Positions 12,303-27,699 of a stretch of 64,000 bases of DNA are shown here, in pieces. Both the position numbers and the translations under genes were made by a program. The stretch's first letter is position 1. Every line of letters starts with the position of its first letter. The stretch covers positions 64,247,753 through 64,311,752 of the forward strand of contig CM043959.1 of NCBI GenBank assembly GCA_014529385.2. Reading direction: 5' to 3'. This DNA is from Adiantum capillus-veneris. Its lineage: Eukaryota; Streptophyta; Polypodiopsida; Polypodiales; Pteridaceae. The notes under the pieces were generated by a model, which made no database searches, was not told the DNA's origin, and worked only from the letters and a program-made list of their open reading frames with translations.

Positions 12303-13126
12303 AGAGGCAAATGTTACATACTTATTACTGATGTTGACTATCTATCCAGGTGGGGCGAAGCCAAAACTGATAAGAAAATCATGAGTATTTTCCAATTTGT
12401 ATATAAAGATATTTGCTGCAACTTTGACATTCCACTGTAGTTACTTTCTAGCAAGGGTCCAGGTTTTAGGGGAGAGCTGGTGGATTATCTATGTGGAAAG
12501 CTTCACGGGCACCGCAAGTTTACTACGCCATATTATCTCCAATGCAATGGAATGAATGAGAGGTTTAATGGATAACTCATAAGGATGCTTACAAAGATGA
12601 CATGAAACAATGTGAAGACTTGGATTTAGAGCTACCTTGTGCTCTATGGGCTTACATGATTGGCATCAAATCAGGTACTGGTTTCTCTTCCTTCCATCTA
12701 GTTTTTGGCAAAGAGGCTTTACTTCCTATTGAGGTGGAGATACCAACTTTGAAGCTGATGCTAAAGCTTGAAGAAGAGACTAGTAATTCACTCAAGGAAA
12801 GGATTTTATATTTTCAATGTGTACAATTAGACATGTTGCTAGCTTTTGAGAAATATGAGCAAGTCTTGAAGAACAATCAAGCAAGGGCAAATGAGAAGAT
12901 GAAGGACAAAGGCATCAAGAAGGGTGACATGGTGCTTCGTTACAATAGTAATCTTGATATCACTTTTTAAAAGAAGTTTCAAATCGAGTGGCAAGGTCCT
13001 TTCTTGGTATTAAACAAGTCTCCAAATGGTACATATCAGCTTGCTAACTTGGATGGTACCCTACATAAAGCACGTGTGAATGGCTACAGGTTGAAGAAGT
13101 ATTGCAAGGTTGATGACTGTAATTGA
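12303..13126 (+). pseudogene. Gypsy element E integrase fragment
   Basis: Translation gives the integrase core from its first catalytic Asp (CYILITDVDYLSRWGEAKT), a broken second Asp block (GPGFRGELVDYLCG, where the SDRG motif is mutated), NGMNERFNG with the third acidic residue near 12560, and the GKEALLPIEVEIPTLK and GDMVLRYNS C-terminal blocks. It ends with a YQLANLDGTLHKARVNGYRLKKY tail and a stop near 13126. 12602-12970 is the longest open piece (122 residues). At least three stops or shifts are present. This fragment probably belongs to the element whose LTR and primer site follow. Confidence 0.85.
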
Positions 13127-13417
13127 GGATGAGCCTTCTTTTGAGGAATTTTTTGATCTTGTGGCTAATTATGAATATGAAATGAAGAGACTCCCTCATG
13201 CGGTCTACATGATCTCTTTTTTGCTCTACTGATGAATAATTTGGGGTGTGGCAATCTATGTTGGCCGCATTTTTGACACTTCGTTTTTTGTAAATATGTA
13301 CATATGGACAATGACGCCTGATGTCAAAAGGGTTTTTGTTATTTCTTATTGTGGGTGTTTTAGCATGATTTAGCAAGCACATGTACATGCATGGTAAGTC
13401 GCTAGGGTAGCACCAAC
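13127..13417. other. 3' non-coding part of element E
   Basis: No coding signal after the integrase stop. A clean polypurine tract before the inferred LTR start at 13418 is not visible, which weakens the LTR start call. Confidence 0.4.
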
Positions 13418-15282
13418 TGTTGGGTTACTATAATTGCCCATAAGTGAGTTTGTTTAAAGTGAGACTTGTATATAACTAAAACTCAAGTACAAACTTAAAA
13501 AAATTTAGCCAAATTTCATAAATTTGAAGGTTTTAGATCATTGTGCCTCCTTGATGCTTTTGGATGCAATTCTTTGTCCTTGCCTTCCCTTCTCTACATG
13601 TAGTTGTACCAGGACAGCTCTTTGCTCGTGTCAATTTTGCACATAGAGGCATGTAGAATCAATTTTCATCATCTTTAGCTTTATTGAAATTCATTTTTTC
13701 ATGCTTTATTCCAATCTTGAAAGTGCCCTAATTGGAGTTGTGCTCTTCAAGTTACGACTAGTTCTCTGCAGGGTTATGGCTATGGCAGCCTAGTGGCAAA
13801 TTGTATACATACATATTGGGAGGGCATGTATCTATGAATTGTGGAGTTTTGGTTGAGATTATGGGTTTATCATGTTCAGTTGTGAAAGGGGAGGCCCTTA
13901 TATTCTTATTAATTGGTCGGAGTGTGCTATAAACTTGTGTTTTGACAAGGTTTTTCTCCTATGTGCTATGGTCCTTTGGGTGGGTGTCTGCTGGTAAATT
14001 CCCAAGGAAGCATAGGACTTTTGGTTGGGGTCTACTAAGATTTGTTTTGGTATAAATTTTGGTGTTGAGGTTGAAGTTAGAATGCTCTTGGGCTATATAG
14101 CTATAGAGGTGTCCCACTTTTTCTTTTGCCGAGCAACATGATGTACCACATAGTAGCCAACAGCACTACCTGGTTAGCCACTACAACTCTGCCTGCCAAA
14201 GAGACACATGCCAAACTCCAATGCAGTGACTTCCTCCTGATAGACATAAGGAGGGGAGTAGTTTGCTGCCTAGGGGACAAGTCCAAGCCAACCTGTCAAC
14301 TCATGTAATGAATTGAAGGCCCTGGTGGGTGAATCCATCTAAAACTCTCACCACTTGGTGACCAATCAAGCGTAGGAGCACTGCCAACCCAGAAATCTAT
14401 TGTCTTCCTCCATTTGATCAGTTCTCTTGACACATATTAGAACACCTCAAGATCCTACTCACACTTGTGCAAATTGGCCTCTTGGCCGTCCAAGTACAAG
14501 GATGAGTCGTCAACAAACTCAGCATCAAGAAGCTCATCTGTCCTAATAGGGAACTCAAGACTATGCAAGTCACCCATCTACCTACAAATAAAGCACTAGT
14601 TTGGGAGTCCCAAATACTCCACCCTTTTTCATAACCATCCTCCACTCACCCTGGGTAGAAGAACCACCTTTGGGAGAGTATGGGTGCCACAAACTAGAAC
14701 ACATATTGCAGGCACACCAGCAGCCTTGGCTGAAACTGAAGTTGTCGTGCGTGGACACTCCAAAGCTATCTTGATCTCAAATCCAATCCTAGAAAGAAGG
14801 GGTAAGTTTTAAGACCAGGGGAAACTAGGGTCTGAGAGTCCACCACCCAACCACCCTTTTAATAGGCAAGCCCCTTGCGCTTTGCCCTGGTTGGACTCCC
14901 CGTTCCACACCACCTAGCCTGACCCTGCCCTTGTCTAGTCTAGCCTTGCTGGTGTCTTGACATTACTCCCCCCTTAAGAAGAGTTTTTTTCCTTGAAAAC
15001 AAAAGTGGGAGACTTCTTCTTAAGAACACTAATGTTTTCTCAAGGGTCATCCTTCATGGATCCAGCTGTTTGGTTGACCGGAACACGGTTCCGCAGGAGG
15101 TTCAATGAAACCAAGAGTAACAGCTTGGTTTACAACATTTTTGTCCATTAGCAACCATCTTGTGTTACTGATTATTATCCGATCATTGTGTGTAGACTCC
15201 ATTTAGAACACACTGAGTATTGACATATGTTAGTGCCAGATAGCTATGCTATAGACGTCCATTTTGCAGCAACCCACTAACA
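13418..15282 (+). repeat. Element E LTR with an embedded LINE fragment
   Basis: The right edge is well supported: ...CCCACTAACA ends at 15282, and one base later a tRNA-type primer site begins. The left edge TGTTGGGTTACTA at 13418 is the best TG after the integrase but has no second LTR for comparison. About 14095-14740 is a minus-strand LINE piece inserted in it. Confidence 0.5.
14095..14740 (-). pseudogene. LINE (L1-like) reverse transcriptase fragment
   Basis: On the minus strand, 14418-14645 read in a second frame gives a non-LTR RT catalytic block (LLDAEFVDDSSLYLDG, the FADD-type box, with the spacing to an NLHKCE helix typical of plant L1 RT). 14101-14286 carries the downstream signature LSLAGRVVVANQVV...TMWYI, known from plant L1 thumb/connection regions. 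In between, KTIDFWVGSAP fits the family. Two stops and frame changes make it a pseudogene. No endonuclease part and no poly(A) tail were found. Confidence 0.75.
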
Positions 15283-15283
15283 T

Positions 15284-15301
15284 TGGCGCCATTGTCGGGG
15301 A
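15284..15301 (+). other. Element E primer binding site (tRNA-Asp-like)
   Basis: TGGCGCCATTGTCGGGGA, one base after the LTR end. Plant Tat/Athila-type Gypsy elements use TGGCGCCGTTGCCGGGGA; two transitions separate this copy from it. Confidence 0.75.
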
Positions 15302-15963
15302 TTAAAGTGCTTGGGCAAGGCCCCTTGAGTTATTAAACATGGTTGGTGGTAAGTTACGTGTGAATGGGAATTAGGACCTTGGAAAGGTCTAAGGATATTA
15401 AAGATACGGACATTGAAAAAACAAAACAAGCCGAGACCTGCGTGTTCTAGAGCAGCTCAGACAACAGGTTTTCATATCTCAAGCAACGCGCATTTGCGCT
15501 CGATCAGAGCCCTACACGGGGTGCAATTGCCCCTTGTGGGAGGGGTTTCCAACTACGCCCAGCACGGGTCGTGGACGCCGCGAACTGACTAAAAGGGACG
15601 CCGCCAGCTATATGTTTTGAAGAAGGGTCAGCGAGCACGTTTTGAGTGGTGCAAGTTCTAAGAGCAGGTCTTGAGGGAGCAAGTCGGGATGGAGCACGGA
15701 GACTCTTTGAGATTGTCAGTCTCAAGAAGTGAACCTATGAAACTATGTGATTAGTTATTTTTAGAAAATCTACCACTCTCTAGTCCAAAAATCTACATGT
15801 GTCCAATCTCATTGCTCTAGGTCATCATGCCTTTTTGACATCCAAACAGTGGCGGATTGCAACAAAACTTGAGGAGGAGTATTACAACACCTAAGGCACA
15901 ATCCTACCACGTTTTATGGTCATCCAAGAAGGTACCAAAATCACAATCCATCCCAAAAAAATG
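15302..15963. other. Leader or gag remnant after the E primer site; nothing certain
   Basis: Plus-strand translation gives short open pieces (for example around 15480-15600 and 15640-15750) without a recognised motif. It is probably the leader and start of gag of element E, truncated before the target of the solo LTR. Confidence 0.3.
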
Positions 15964-17554
15964 TGTCATAATAATCAATATCTAATTCTCCTAAAAGATT
16001 TTCTCATATTAAACTGATCATTTAATGTGGGGAAGTGCCAAGGGAGAAAAAGCTAGAATATTGGTTAAGCTAGCAGACCGGCCACAGTAGGGATCCAAAG
16101 GAGGGAAAATAGGGATCCAAAGGGGGGGGCCATCTGCAAAAGAGCCATGTGAAACAATGGGCCAAAAAGACCCTAAGGTTCAGCCCATTAAGACTTCCAA
16201 AATGCTAAGGTTCCAAAATTCAAAGGTTGTGTCCAAAGGTCAACCCTAGGAAAAATTGGATGCTTTGTGTATGCCCTAAAAGTCTTTGCACATCCCTACA
16301 TGGGAGGGGGCGAGCCCCAAAGCTAGGGGATGAGAGAGAAAGCCACACACACACACACAGGCTCCCTTTACACAAAGGGAATGAGGGACACATGTCAGCT
16401 CCCTAGGCCAGATGCCCACAAGGTGTGCCCAGTTCCTATTGGAAGACCCTTGAAGTGGACCAATGAGAATTAAGCTAGAGTAAATCTAGTTTAATTAATT
16501 TAAAAACATTTAATAAAAGAAACCAATGAGAATTAAGTCTCCTAGAAGACTATTGGGCAGTCTCCCAAGGGGTCCAATGAGCATTCAGGAGCCCCATGGC
16601 TTGCCTGATTCCTATTGGCCAGGAGGCAAAGGGGTCCAATGAGAGTTTAGTTTAATTATTTAATTACCTAAAGCTCTCACAAAAGGGGAAAGGGGGACAC
16701 ATGTCAGAAGGCTATCACTTATGCTGCTTAATTCTTATTGGCTTGACCTGGGGAGGTCCAATGAGGCAAAAGCCAGACCTAATTAGCAGCTAGGGCTCGC
16801 CCAAGAGAGAGGGGGGGCTGATTTTTGCTTGGCATTGACACACACACTCTCACACTTGACCATGTGTGAAGGGAAAATACTCTATCTCGTCCCAAGCTTT
16901 AATGGAGAGCTCATCACCTACTCCAAGCTTGTGAGATAGAAGCCTACATCAACACTTTCTTGGCATGTGGATGCAAATCCAACCAAGAGCCAAGCTTCAA
17001 TGCATGCTCATCTTCTCTACCAAGCTAATTACTAAGCTAAGCTATGCTAATATGAGTGATTATGTGAGGAGATGTACATCTTTCTCGTAAGATACTTCTT
17101 TTTCTTCTCAATCTACTCTCATACCCTGCTAGCTCTCACCATCTTCGAAGGTGTGTGAGGTCTTGGGTCTGAGAACGGGGATAATTCAAGTTGTGTTTGA
17201 TTAAGTGTTTTGCTTGGTGTATGAAGCTTCCATCTTCATTGCACTAGCTAGTCTTGAAGGAACACAAAGAATTGTATTGTACAATGTCTCTCTTGATGGG
17301 AGAAACCATAATACAAAGCCTTTTGGAGGGGGGACCGGCTCCATGCAAATCCGGTCCTCAACTGTTGTCAATAGCTTAATTTCTCTCTCTTTTGAAAGTA
17401 TTGTCGATGCTATCTAACTAGGTGTTATGCTTTTTTTTGCTCTCTCCACCCAAGCACTCTTGTAATTCTCATTAGGAATCTATTCTAATGAAATGCCCAC
17501 TATGTTCATGCTAATTTCCGCTACACATAAGATTATAGGCCATTAAATGTTACA
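15964..17554 (+). repeat. Solo LTR of Gypsy family A with perfect 5-bp target duplication
   Basis: The sequence runs TGTCATAATAATC...AATGTTACA. It is flanked on both sides by AAATG (15959-15963 and 17555-17559). No primer site follows and no polypurine tract precedes it. Its reverse complement aligns along its length with the A1 LTR, for example the TAGCGGAAATTA block, GAGCCGGTCCCCCCTCC (17326-17343 region) and CACCTTCGAAGATGG. This is the expected product of recombination between the two LTRs of one inserted element. Short frames inside are not genes. Confidence 0.9.
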
Positions 17555-17559
17555 AAATG

Positions 17560-19572
17560 TGCAAAAAATTGCAACGGAACTATTCAAAAAGGCAGCTCTA
17601 TAGCATAGAAACAATCTTGCAAGGTCAAAACATCAAAAAATAACCATTTTCACACTCAAATCCATACATTTATCTCACAAACAGGTTGTCGCAAATCACA
17701 ACAAAACTGAGAATCGTTACACTTAGATTAAAGAGCAAGAGACAAGGAAAACAATGTACTAATCAAATCGATTTCTAATTACCAGTTAAAGAGAAAGATT
17801 GATTACAATATGTAGCAGATTTGCAGCTCACAGTCAAAGTCTAGAAAGCCTTTGAGATAATAATGATGTTATCTTTCAAACTAAGGGTTTTGACCCAAAA
17901 ACTCGGGACCTTTTCCCACTATGAAAAGGACCTAAAATAAAAACAATAAAATACAAGGCTTCATTATATGAAGTCCTTAAATAGAAAGACTCTTTTATAA
18001 ATTAAAATCTAAAAAAAAATTAATGGGTCAATACTTCACATCATGGGATCAAACTCCTAAGAATGCACTCTTAAATCCTTTGCTCGTTGGGAGCTTTTTG
18101 AGTAGGCAAACAAGCTAGTCTTCACGGGGGCCTTCAAAAGGCAAAAAAGTGACTATTGAGGGGTCGTGAGAGTTAAGAATCTATTTTTAAAAGGTAACTC
18201 AGCCACTCACTTGCAATTGAAAGCCAAGCATTGTTGATTTGTACTCAAACTATCAGATTTTGCTATTATCCCACGGCCATTGGCCACTTTACAAGGCTTG
18301 TAGGTTATGAGCGGACAATAGAGAATAATGGGCTAGATTACACTTCAATAATCATTAATTGCTAATTACAAGGCTTCTTTTGGAAAAAAAGATAGAATAC
18401 AGTGAAGTGTGGCATGTAGCTGGCTCTTTAGGTGTCAGTCCACTGCATCCTCCAAACACTAGCAAATAGTTATTGTTGTGTGGTCTTCTTCCCATCTTAC
18501 TTCACCAGCAACTTCCAATATGATTCAATGCATGCTTGGTATAGCAATAAAAATCCCATTGTCATTTGTTGTAGAAAAACTAAGAGAAACTTTGCCAAAT
18601 TGGCACACATCCATAAAATTTTATCAAGGGGCCAATGATGATGGTAGTCCATAGATTGGACATTAGCATCCAAAAAAAAAAAGATGGAAGTTGAGACTAA
18701 TGTAGCCACCCACTCTTCCTCATAGACATTCATGGCTTTCATGTTGTACATGGGCATCAATACTTGCCAATATTGAATCAGTTATCTGCTTGTCTTCTAA
18801 GCCCGTATTTAAATAGGCTATGTTCACACTTCCCCCATCAAAGCTTTAAATCAAACAAATAATGACTGTTATCTAAAGTTCAAAACTTTGACATGTAAGA
18901 AATTGATACTTGGAACCAACCTTGCTCAGTCACAAATATGAGCACTCTCTTGGTCAAAATCATATGCTCCACACAATGGGAGACATCTCCAAGCTCCTTC
19001 TGTATTAGCTCCAACACATCATGCTCTAGCATACTAAAAACAAGAACATTGTTACCTCAAAACATCATCACCCACACTCTAGTTTTTACTTTATGTAATC
19101 ATAGATCTATAGAACTTGCTGCTTTTTCCTTATTGGTTGATGAAGCTTGTTTTTTAGTGTCCATTGGGATTCAAGAACTACAAAAAATTGTTACAATGTT
19201 TTTATTGTAGAAAATGTAACCTTTTCTTGAAAATCCCACATACCCTAGAAGATGATGTTTGGCAAAGCTTCTCGTCTCTTGCATGCTTGAAAAGGCTATT
19301 AAAGGTCTTTGTATCAATTTCACAAGTTTCAATGTAAAGGGCTTTTTGCACATGCTCCTCTCTACTTCAAAACATGTCTTGGTGGTCCAAAAAGGGATGT
19401 TTTGGACACTCCTTTTTCAAGTGATTTTGGGGGGAGGGAATTCATTGAGTCAATATTGAAAAGGGAATCAAAAAAACAATGGATGGGCATTTTTGAATGC
19501 CGACTCCTTCTTGGACGTGGTTAGCATACTCCGAGCTAGGCTCTCCCTCTCTATTCCGTTCTCTACGCACGT
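17560..19572. other. Unassigned AT-rich DNA
   Basis: No protein family was recognised on either strand. The longest frames (18497-18760 minus, 18938-19210 plus) have no motif, no start context and no conservation I can test. It may be old host DNA or a decayed element. A T/A-rich stretch at 17990-18030 and a run of A at 18670 are the only notable local features. Confidence 0.5.
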
Positions 19573-22639
<3,067 letters not shown>

Positions 22640-23990
22640 TGTTAGACCAACTTGAGCTATTATGAACCGTGCAATATAGCTTTGTTTCCTTGCAAAGTAA
22701 GAAAAGGCACTAGGTAAAGTGTTTTCAGCCACCACTTCAAAGCCACTTTGAAGCAAGAGGTTAAGTTCTTTCAACCACTTTAGAGGGCTATTGTTTGGAT
22801 AAGCACTTAACAGCAATTAAAAAGCGCGTAGATACCTGTAAAACCACATTATGTGGCTATTGCTCTTAATAGCACTTAACAACAGGTAAAATGCAATTAG
22901 AAGCTTGCAAACTACACTTAAAAACAACTTTCAAGTAATTTGTTGACTGTTGGTAACCACTTTATGGGGGCTAGATTTTGACAAACTTCCACCAAAGGTA
23001 CTCCTAAACACTTTGAAGTGGCTCATGAAACCAACAAGTGGTTTTAACCACTCTTAGGTGATCTTGACCACTGTATAACTATCACAAGCACTGATAGTTA
23101 GAAAACCACTTGAAAGTGATTTTAGAAACCTCAAATACCACCTCAAGGAATTTTCATGGTGTTCAAATCAGTTTCAAGTAAAATGAAGATGCTCTTTCAG
23201 GTGGCTAAATTTGAGGATGCTCAAATCACTTTCAAGTAAAATGAAAATGCTCTTTCACGTGGCTAAAAATTTTCCAACTTCTTATGGATTCTTCGTAAGT
23301 ACCACTTTCAAGTAATTTGATGACCACTTTCAACCTCCTTCAGGTGGAACTTGAAATTTTGCCCAAGTGCTTATATAGATTCTCACCACTTTCAAGTAGT
23401 TTGATGACCGCTTTCAACCATCTTCAAGTGGTTGAAAATTTGTCGAGTGCTTATATAGGTTCTCACCACTCTCAAGAAGTTTGATGACTATTTTTTCAAC
23501 CCTCTTTAGGTGGTTGAAAATTTAGCAAGTGCTTAATTAAATAGATTCTTATCACTTTCAGACAATTTGATGACCTCTTTTAACCACTTTCAAGTGGCTA
23601 AAAGTTGCCAAGCGTTTTAAGGTTCTTCTTAACACTTCTAAGTGGTTTTAAAAGCTAAAAAGTGGAACCAATTTGAGGTGGTTTGAACCGCTTGGAAATG
23701 GTTAAAAACCATTTTCAATCATGCAAACCACTCCTAAGTGGTACTAGAGACCTCAAAAGCTACCTTCAAGTGAATTTCTTCCACCTCTTTCACCCCTTTG
23801 AGGTGGCTAGAACCTTGCCAAGTGCTAATAAGTTCCTCTTTTTAGTGATTTCACAAACCTAAAAGTGGTTGTAACAACTTGTAGGTGATGGTTTCAATCA
23901 GGTTAACAACTTTTGGTAGGTTTAACCACTTGCTAAGTATTTTGAACCATTTTAAGTTTTTGTACAGTGTTACTACTATCTTTGAAATAC
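22640..23990. repeat. Diverged minisatellite built on AACCACTT/AAGTGGTT
   Basis: The region is saturated with ACCACTT and its complement AAGTGGT. In the best-preserved part (about 23280-23640) a unit of roughly 80 bp recurs: TTCTCACCACTTTCAAGTAGTTTG, then a TTTCAACC...TTCAAGTGGTTGAAAATTT palindrome, then AGTGCTTATATAG. Unit starts are near 23377, 23458, 23542 and 23620. Outside that core the copies are more diverged. Each unit can fold because the motif and its complement alternate. No protein is encoded. Confidence 0.75.
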
Positions 23991-24179
23991 AATAGTGGCA
24001 ACTCACATTATCTCATTGTTGCCTCTGTTCTTGAGTAGGTAGAATTGTACATAAGGTTTTAGGACATGCATCCTACTGTTCACATCTCTCTTAGATGCTT
24101 TGAGAGCATAAAGCCTTTCTTTGTTTGAAAATTGAAGGATGGTAATACATGTTGGTGCGAGTATCATGTGTGGGCTGTT

Positions 24180-24423
24180 TGAAAATATGGGATATGAAGA
24201 GGGTTTCCATTTGGTGTGCCTTAATAGTTTTTTTGATAGGAATGAAGTGTGCTTGCTTGCTAAACCTGTTGACTATTGTCCATATTCTCCTATTCCCATG
24301 GATAGACTTAGGTAATCCAAAGATAAAATCCATGGATATACTCTCCCATGGAAAATTAGGCATTGGCAATGGTTGGAGTAATCCAGGTTGCTTCCCACTA
24401 TCATACTTTGTCTTTTGGCATAT
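24180..24423 (-). pseudogene. A2 integrase core fragment
   Basis: Continuation of the A2 integrase beyond Copia-2: VTICQKTKYDSGKQPGLLQP, then [13 protein letters not shown] (first catalytic Asp) and WTIVNRFSKQAHFIPIKKT to LFISHIFK. Homology with Gypsy stops near 24180. From there to 24091 the frame stays open but no longer resembles integrase, so the element is truncated before the remaining catalytic residues. Confidence 0.82.
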
Positions 24424-24650
24424 TGTTACCATATACATGTGGTAGTGATGTGTGTGAACACACTAGGACCACCGGGGCATTTTTTCCCTCTTTAGGAGGT
24501 TTTTTCCCCCGAGCATTGTATATACGCCCATCACTCTAGGGCTATCTATCTTTCCATTGCACACTAAGTAACACACTCTCTATTGTGTGCCTTGAGATTC
24601 CTTCGTCTTCTCCAAGCTGTGTGTGTTTCACTGCAACCCTAATTCCAACA
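24424..24650 (+). repeat. Copia-2 5' LTR
   Basis: 227 bp, TG...CA, preceded by target copy CATAT (24419-24423). Contains GCATTGTATATACGCCC, a plausible TATA region near 24517-24531. Confidence 0.95.
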
Positions 24651-24652
24651 AT

Positions 24653-24664
24653 TGGTATCAGAGC
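24653..24664 (+). other. Copia-2 primer binding site (iMet)
   Basis: TGGTATCAGAGC, exact complement of the plant initiator-Met tRNA 3' end, two bases after the LTR. Confidence 0.95.
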
Positions 24665-25013
24665 ACGTTACGTCCTCCCGGGCATAGTCGCCAGCTGCTC
24701 CAGCACACGCTTGCTCACTTTCTCTAATTACAGTGAGTTTTGGCGAGCGTTCGTAGGTCGACAAATATTTTAGGGCTGCTCGTAGAGCTCAGTCTGCTCA
24801 GATTTTTGATTCGGGCTCATTTCGGCCTCCGTTTCCACTACAGGCAGGTCTACACAGGCAATTTCAACATTTTGTGCAAAATTTTTGTCAGTGCTGATTT
24901 TTGCATGACAGGTGCCTTACAGTCTTCTACGATCTGTGCTATATAGCACGTGTTGTTCCCGCTTCATTTCTCCTATTTTTGGGTAGTTTTCGCATCAGGT
25001 GTAGCATTTACCA

Positions 25014-25990
25014 TGGCTGACAACAACACAGATGTCTTCAAGATGTTTGCTGCTAAGGACAGGTTGGATGGGGACAATTACCCTATGTGGGCTTATATGA
25101 TGCAACATGTTCTTGTGTCAAAGGGAGTTTAGAATATTGTGCAGGGAATTGATGTACGTCCTGGTTCTGAGGATGTAGGCGATGTTGAGGATTTTGCAGG
25201 TCTTGCTGCAAGGATTGCTGCTATTAGAGTTGTTTTGCCTACAACAGAACAAGCTCCTTGGGATATAAAGGATGCGCAGGCTCATGCATTTATTGCATTG
25301 TCTGTGAAGCACACCATTGTTCCTCACATTCGTTCAGCAACATCTGCAAAATATGCTTGGAATATTTTGGATGGTCTTTATGCAAGTCGTAATGAGGCTA
25401 AAATTGCTTTGTTGCGTAAAGAGTTGGAGTCGAAGATTATACATGAGGAAGATGATATGGACACTTTCCTTGCTAGTGTTAAGGATATGAATGAGCAACT
25501 TATTTCTGCAGGTGAAGTCATTTCAGACAGTTCCCTTGTGCAGACTATTCTTGATGCCTTACCAAATTCTTACCAGACTTTTGCTAGTACTTGGAGACTT
25601 ATGACCCAAGGAAATCCAGAAGTTGTCAAGTTTGATGCATTATGCACATTGCTGTTGCAAGAGTCACTTTCCAGAAAAAACAAGACTAGACAGCGTGCAA
25701 TTGAATAGCCTTTTATTGCTTCTCAAAGAAAGAGTGGTAATAGCAATGCAGCCACTTCTTATGGTTCTGCTGCGAGTGGCAAAACTTATGTTTCCAATGC
25801 TTCTACTGGCAGAACTTCGTCTGGCAATTCTGGTGATAAGGGCAAAAAGAAGATGCGTTGCCATTATTGTAAATCTAATGATCACTTGATCAAGTCGTGT
25901 CCTAAGTTGAAGGCCAAAGAGGCTAAGAAGAAAGAGGGTGGTTCCATTGCAAATGTTGGTTCCACTACAAATGCACCCATTGTTGAGTCT
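25014..25990 (+). pseudogene. Copia-2 gag
   Basis: Starts MADNNTDVFKMFAAKDRLDGDNYPMWAYMM at 25014 (a run typical of Copia Gag, UBN2-like), with a helical capsid part up to about 25690 and a CCHC knuckle CHYCKSNDHLIKSC at about 25857-25900. In-frame stops lie at about 25130 (TAG) and 25706 (TAG). In both places reading resumes in the same frame with conserved sequence. The Gag product would form the RNA-packaging particle. The frame shifts shortly after 25990, before protease. Confidence 0.88.
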
Positions 25991-26046
25991 TCTGTAAAAG
26001 GAGACTGTAATGCTAATGTTGATACAGAATGGGCTTTTAGCGCAGA

Positions 26047-26400
26047 GTGGCTTACAATCCTGTTGTCCATGATGCATGCTTGTCAGTTGCTACAGATTCA
26101 CATGTGTGGTATTCTGACACTGGTGCTACAAAGCACATTACCTCACATCGTGAATTGTTCACCTCTCTCAAGTCTGAACCTCATGGGAATTCAGTCACTT
26201 GTGCCAACAATGCCTCTTATCCAATTTAGGGAGTTGGAAAGATTGTGCTTACTACTGCTAATGGCAGTTCTTTCACACTTGTTGATGAACTTTATGTACC
26301 TGGGATCAAGAAGAATCTTTTGTCTGTATCGGCACTTGCTAGACTTGGACTTGTAGTCAAATTTGTGGATGACAGATGTGCAGTTCATGATCTCAGTTTT
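26047..26400 (+). pseudogene. Copia-2 protease
   Basis: Shows the Copia protease active site VWYSDTGATKHIT with DTG at 26115-26123, and downstream LVDELYVPGIKKNLLSVSALARLG. A TAG at about 26227 interrupts it, and a frame change precedes it relative to gag. The catalytic triplet itself is intact. Confidence 0.85.
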
Positions 26401-27600
26401 TGGTGATGAAATTGTTGCATCTGGCCTTTTGTGCCGTGGGCTATATAAGATCACTTTGTATGACAAGTGTGAACAAAATTTTGCAAATGCAGTTGCAGAT
26501 TCAAGGGTTATTTTAGATGCAAAACTTTGGCATGCACGTTTTGGTCATCTGAATTTTGCCAGTTTGCTGCGTTTGGAGAAATCTGATATGGTTGCTTCTT
26601 TGCCGCCTCCTGAAGCACTTGTCAAACATGTTTGTGAAGGCTGTATTTTGGGTAAGATGCAGCATTCTAAGTTTCCAAAGGAATGTTCAGTTCAGGCCAC
26701 ATGCAGGTTGCAGCTTATGCATAGTGATGTTTGTGGGCCCATGTAAACTCCATCCTTGGGCAATTACCTTTACTTCATGACTTTCATTGATGATTACTCC
26801 AGGCATGCATGGGTATTTCCACTTAAAGCGAAGTCCGAAGTTTTTATGTGCTTCAAACAATTTCTGGCTATGGCTGAAAATGTCTCAAAATGTACTATGG
26901 GCACCCTCCGTTCCGATCGAGGGGGGAAGTATATGTCTCATGAATTCAATGCATTTCTGGCTAGTCATGGAATAAAACACCAATGTACAGTGCCTTATAC
27001 ACCTCAGCAAAATGGTGTTGCTGAGAGGAAAAACAGGTCACTTACAGAAATGGCACGATGTATGGTCAAAAGTCAAGCTTTGCCGCATTCTTTCTGGCTT
27101 GAGGCCATCATGTGTACCACTTATGTACTAAACAGGTGTCCTACAAAATCTTTGTAGTCTATTTCTCCATATGAAGCATGGCATGATAGAAATCCTTCTA
27201 TTGAGCACATGCGTGTTTTTGGTTGTTTGGCATATGCTTTGCCACAAACACAGCACAGAAAATTGGATGATAAGGCTATCAAATGTATTTTTGTTGGTTA
27301 TAGTGTTGAAAGCAAAGGTTACAGTTTGTATCATCCGCAAACAAAACATATTCTTGTGGAAGATTCTGTTCAGCCCTTGCTGTCATGTACTAGAGACAGT
27401 AATGTAAGCTCACAGGACATTTATGACAATTTGTTGCCTTTTTTCAGTGGTGGAAATACGAGTGTAAGTTCCAATGAGGCAAATGTACAGCCTAAGGGGG
27501 TTTTTGAAAATGTTACAGATCAGCCTATTACTGATGCAGATGTACATGATGTACTTGATGAGGAAAGGACTGAAAATGAGCAGGCTAGAGGTATGCCAAA
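26363..27600 (+). pseudogene. Copia-2 integrase
   Basis: GAG-pre-integrase domain with the HHCC zinc pattern (LWHARFGHLNFASL ... CEGCILGK), then the core: FIDDYSRHAWVF (first Asp), LRSDRGGKY (second Asp, about 26905), NGVAERKNRS (Glu, about 27010), then the HMRVFGCLAYA and KCIFVGYS C-terminal blocks from 27205. Two in-frame stops interrupt it, TAA at about 26743 and TAG at about 27155, with reading resuming in the same frame. All three catalytic residues are present. Confidence 0.88.
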
Positions 27601-27699
27601 ATGGCTAGTGCACACTTTGCGTGGTGACAGTAAATTGGATGCACCTTTGTCTAGTCGTACTCATTCAGGCTCTCGCCATGCATCTTATGCATCACATTG

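Noticed and set aside
17560-19572. A decayed hAT or MULE transposase on the minus strand
   Set aside because: Some helices looked suggestive (near 18950-19050), but no catalytic or dimerisation block could be matched.
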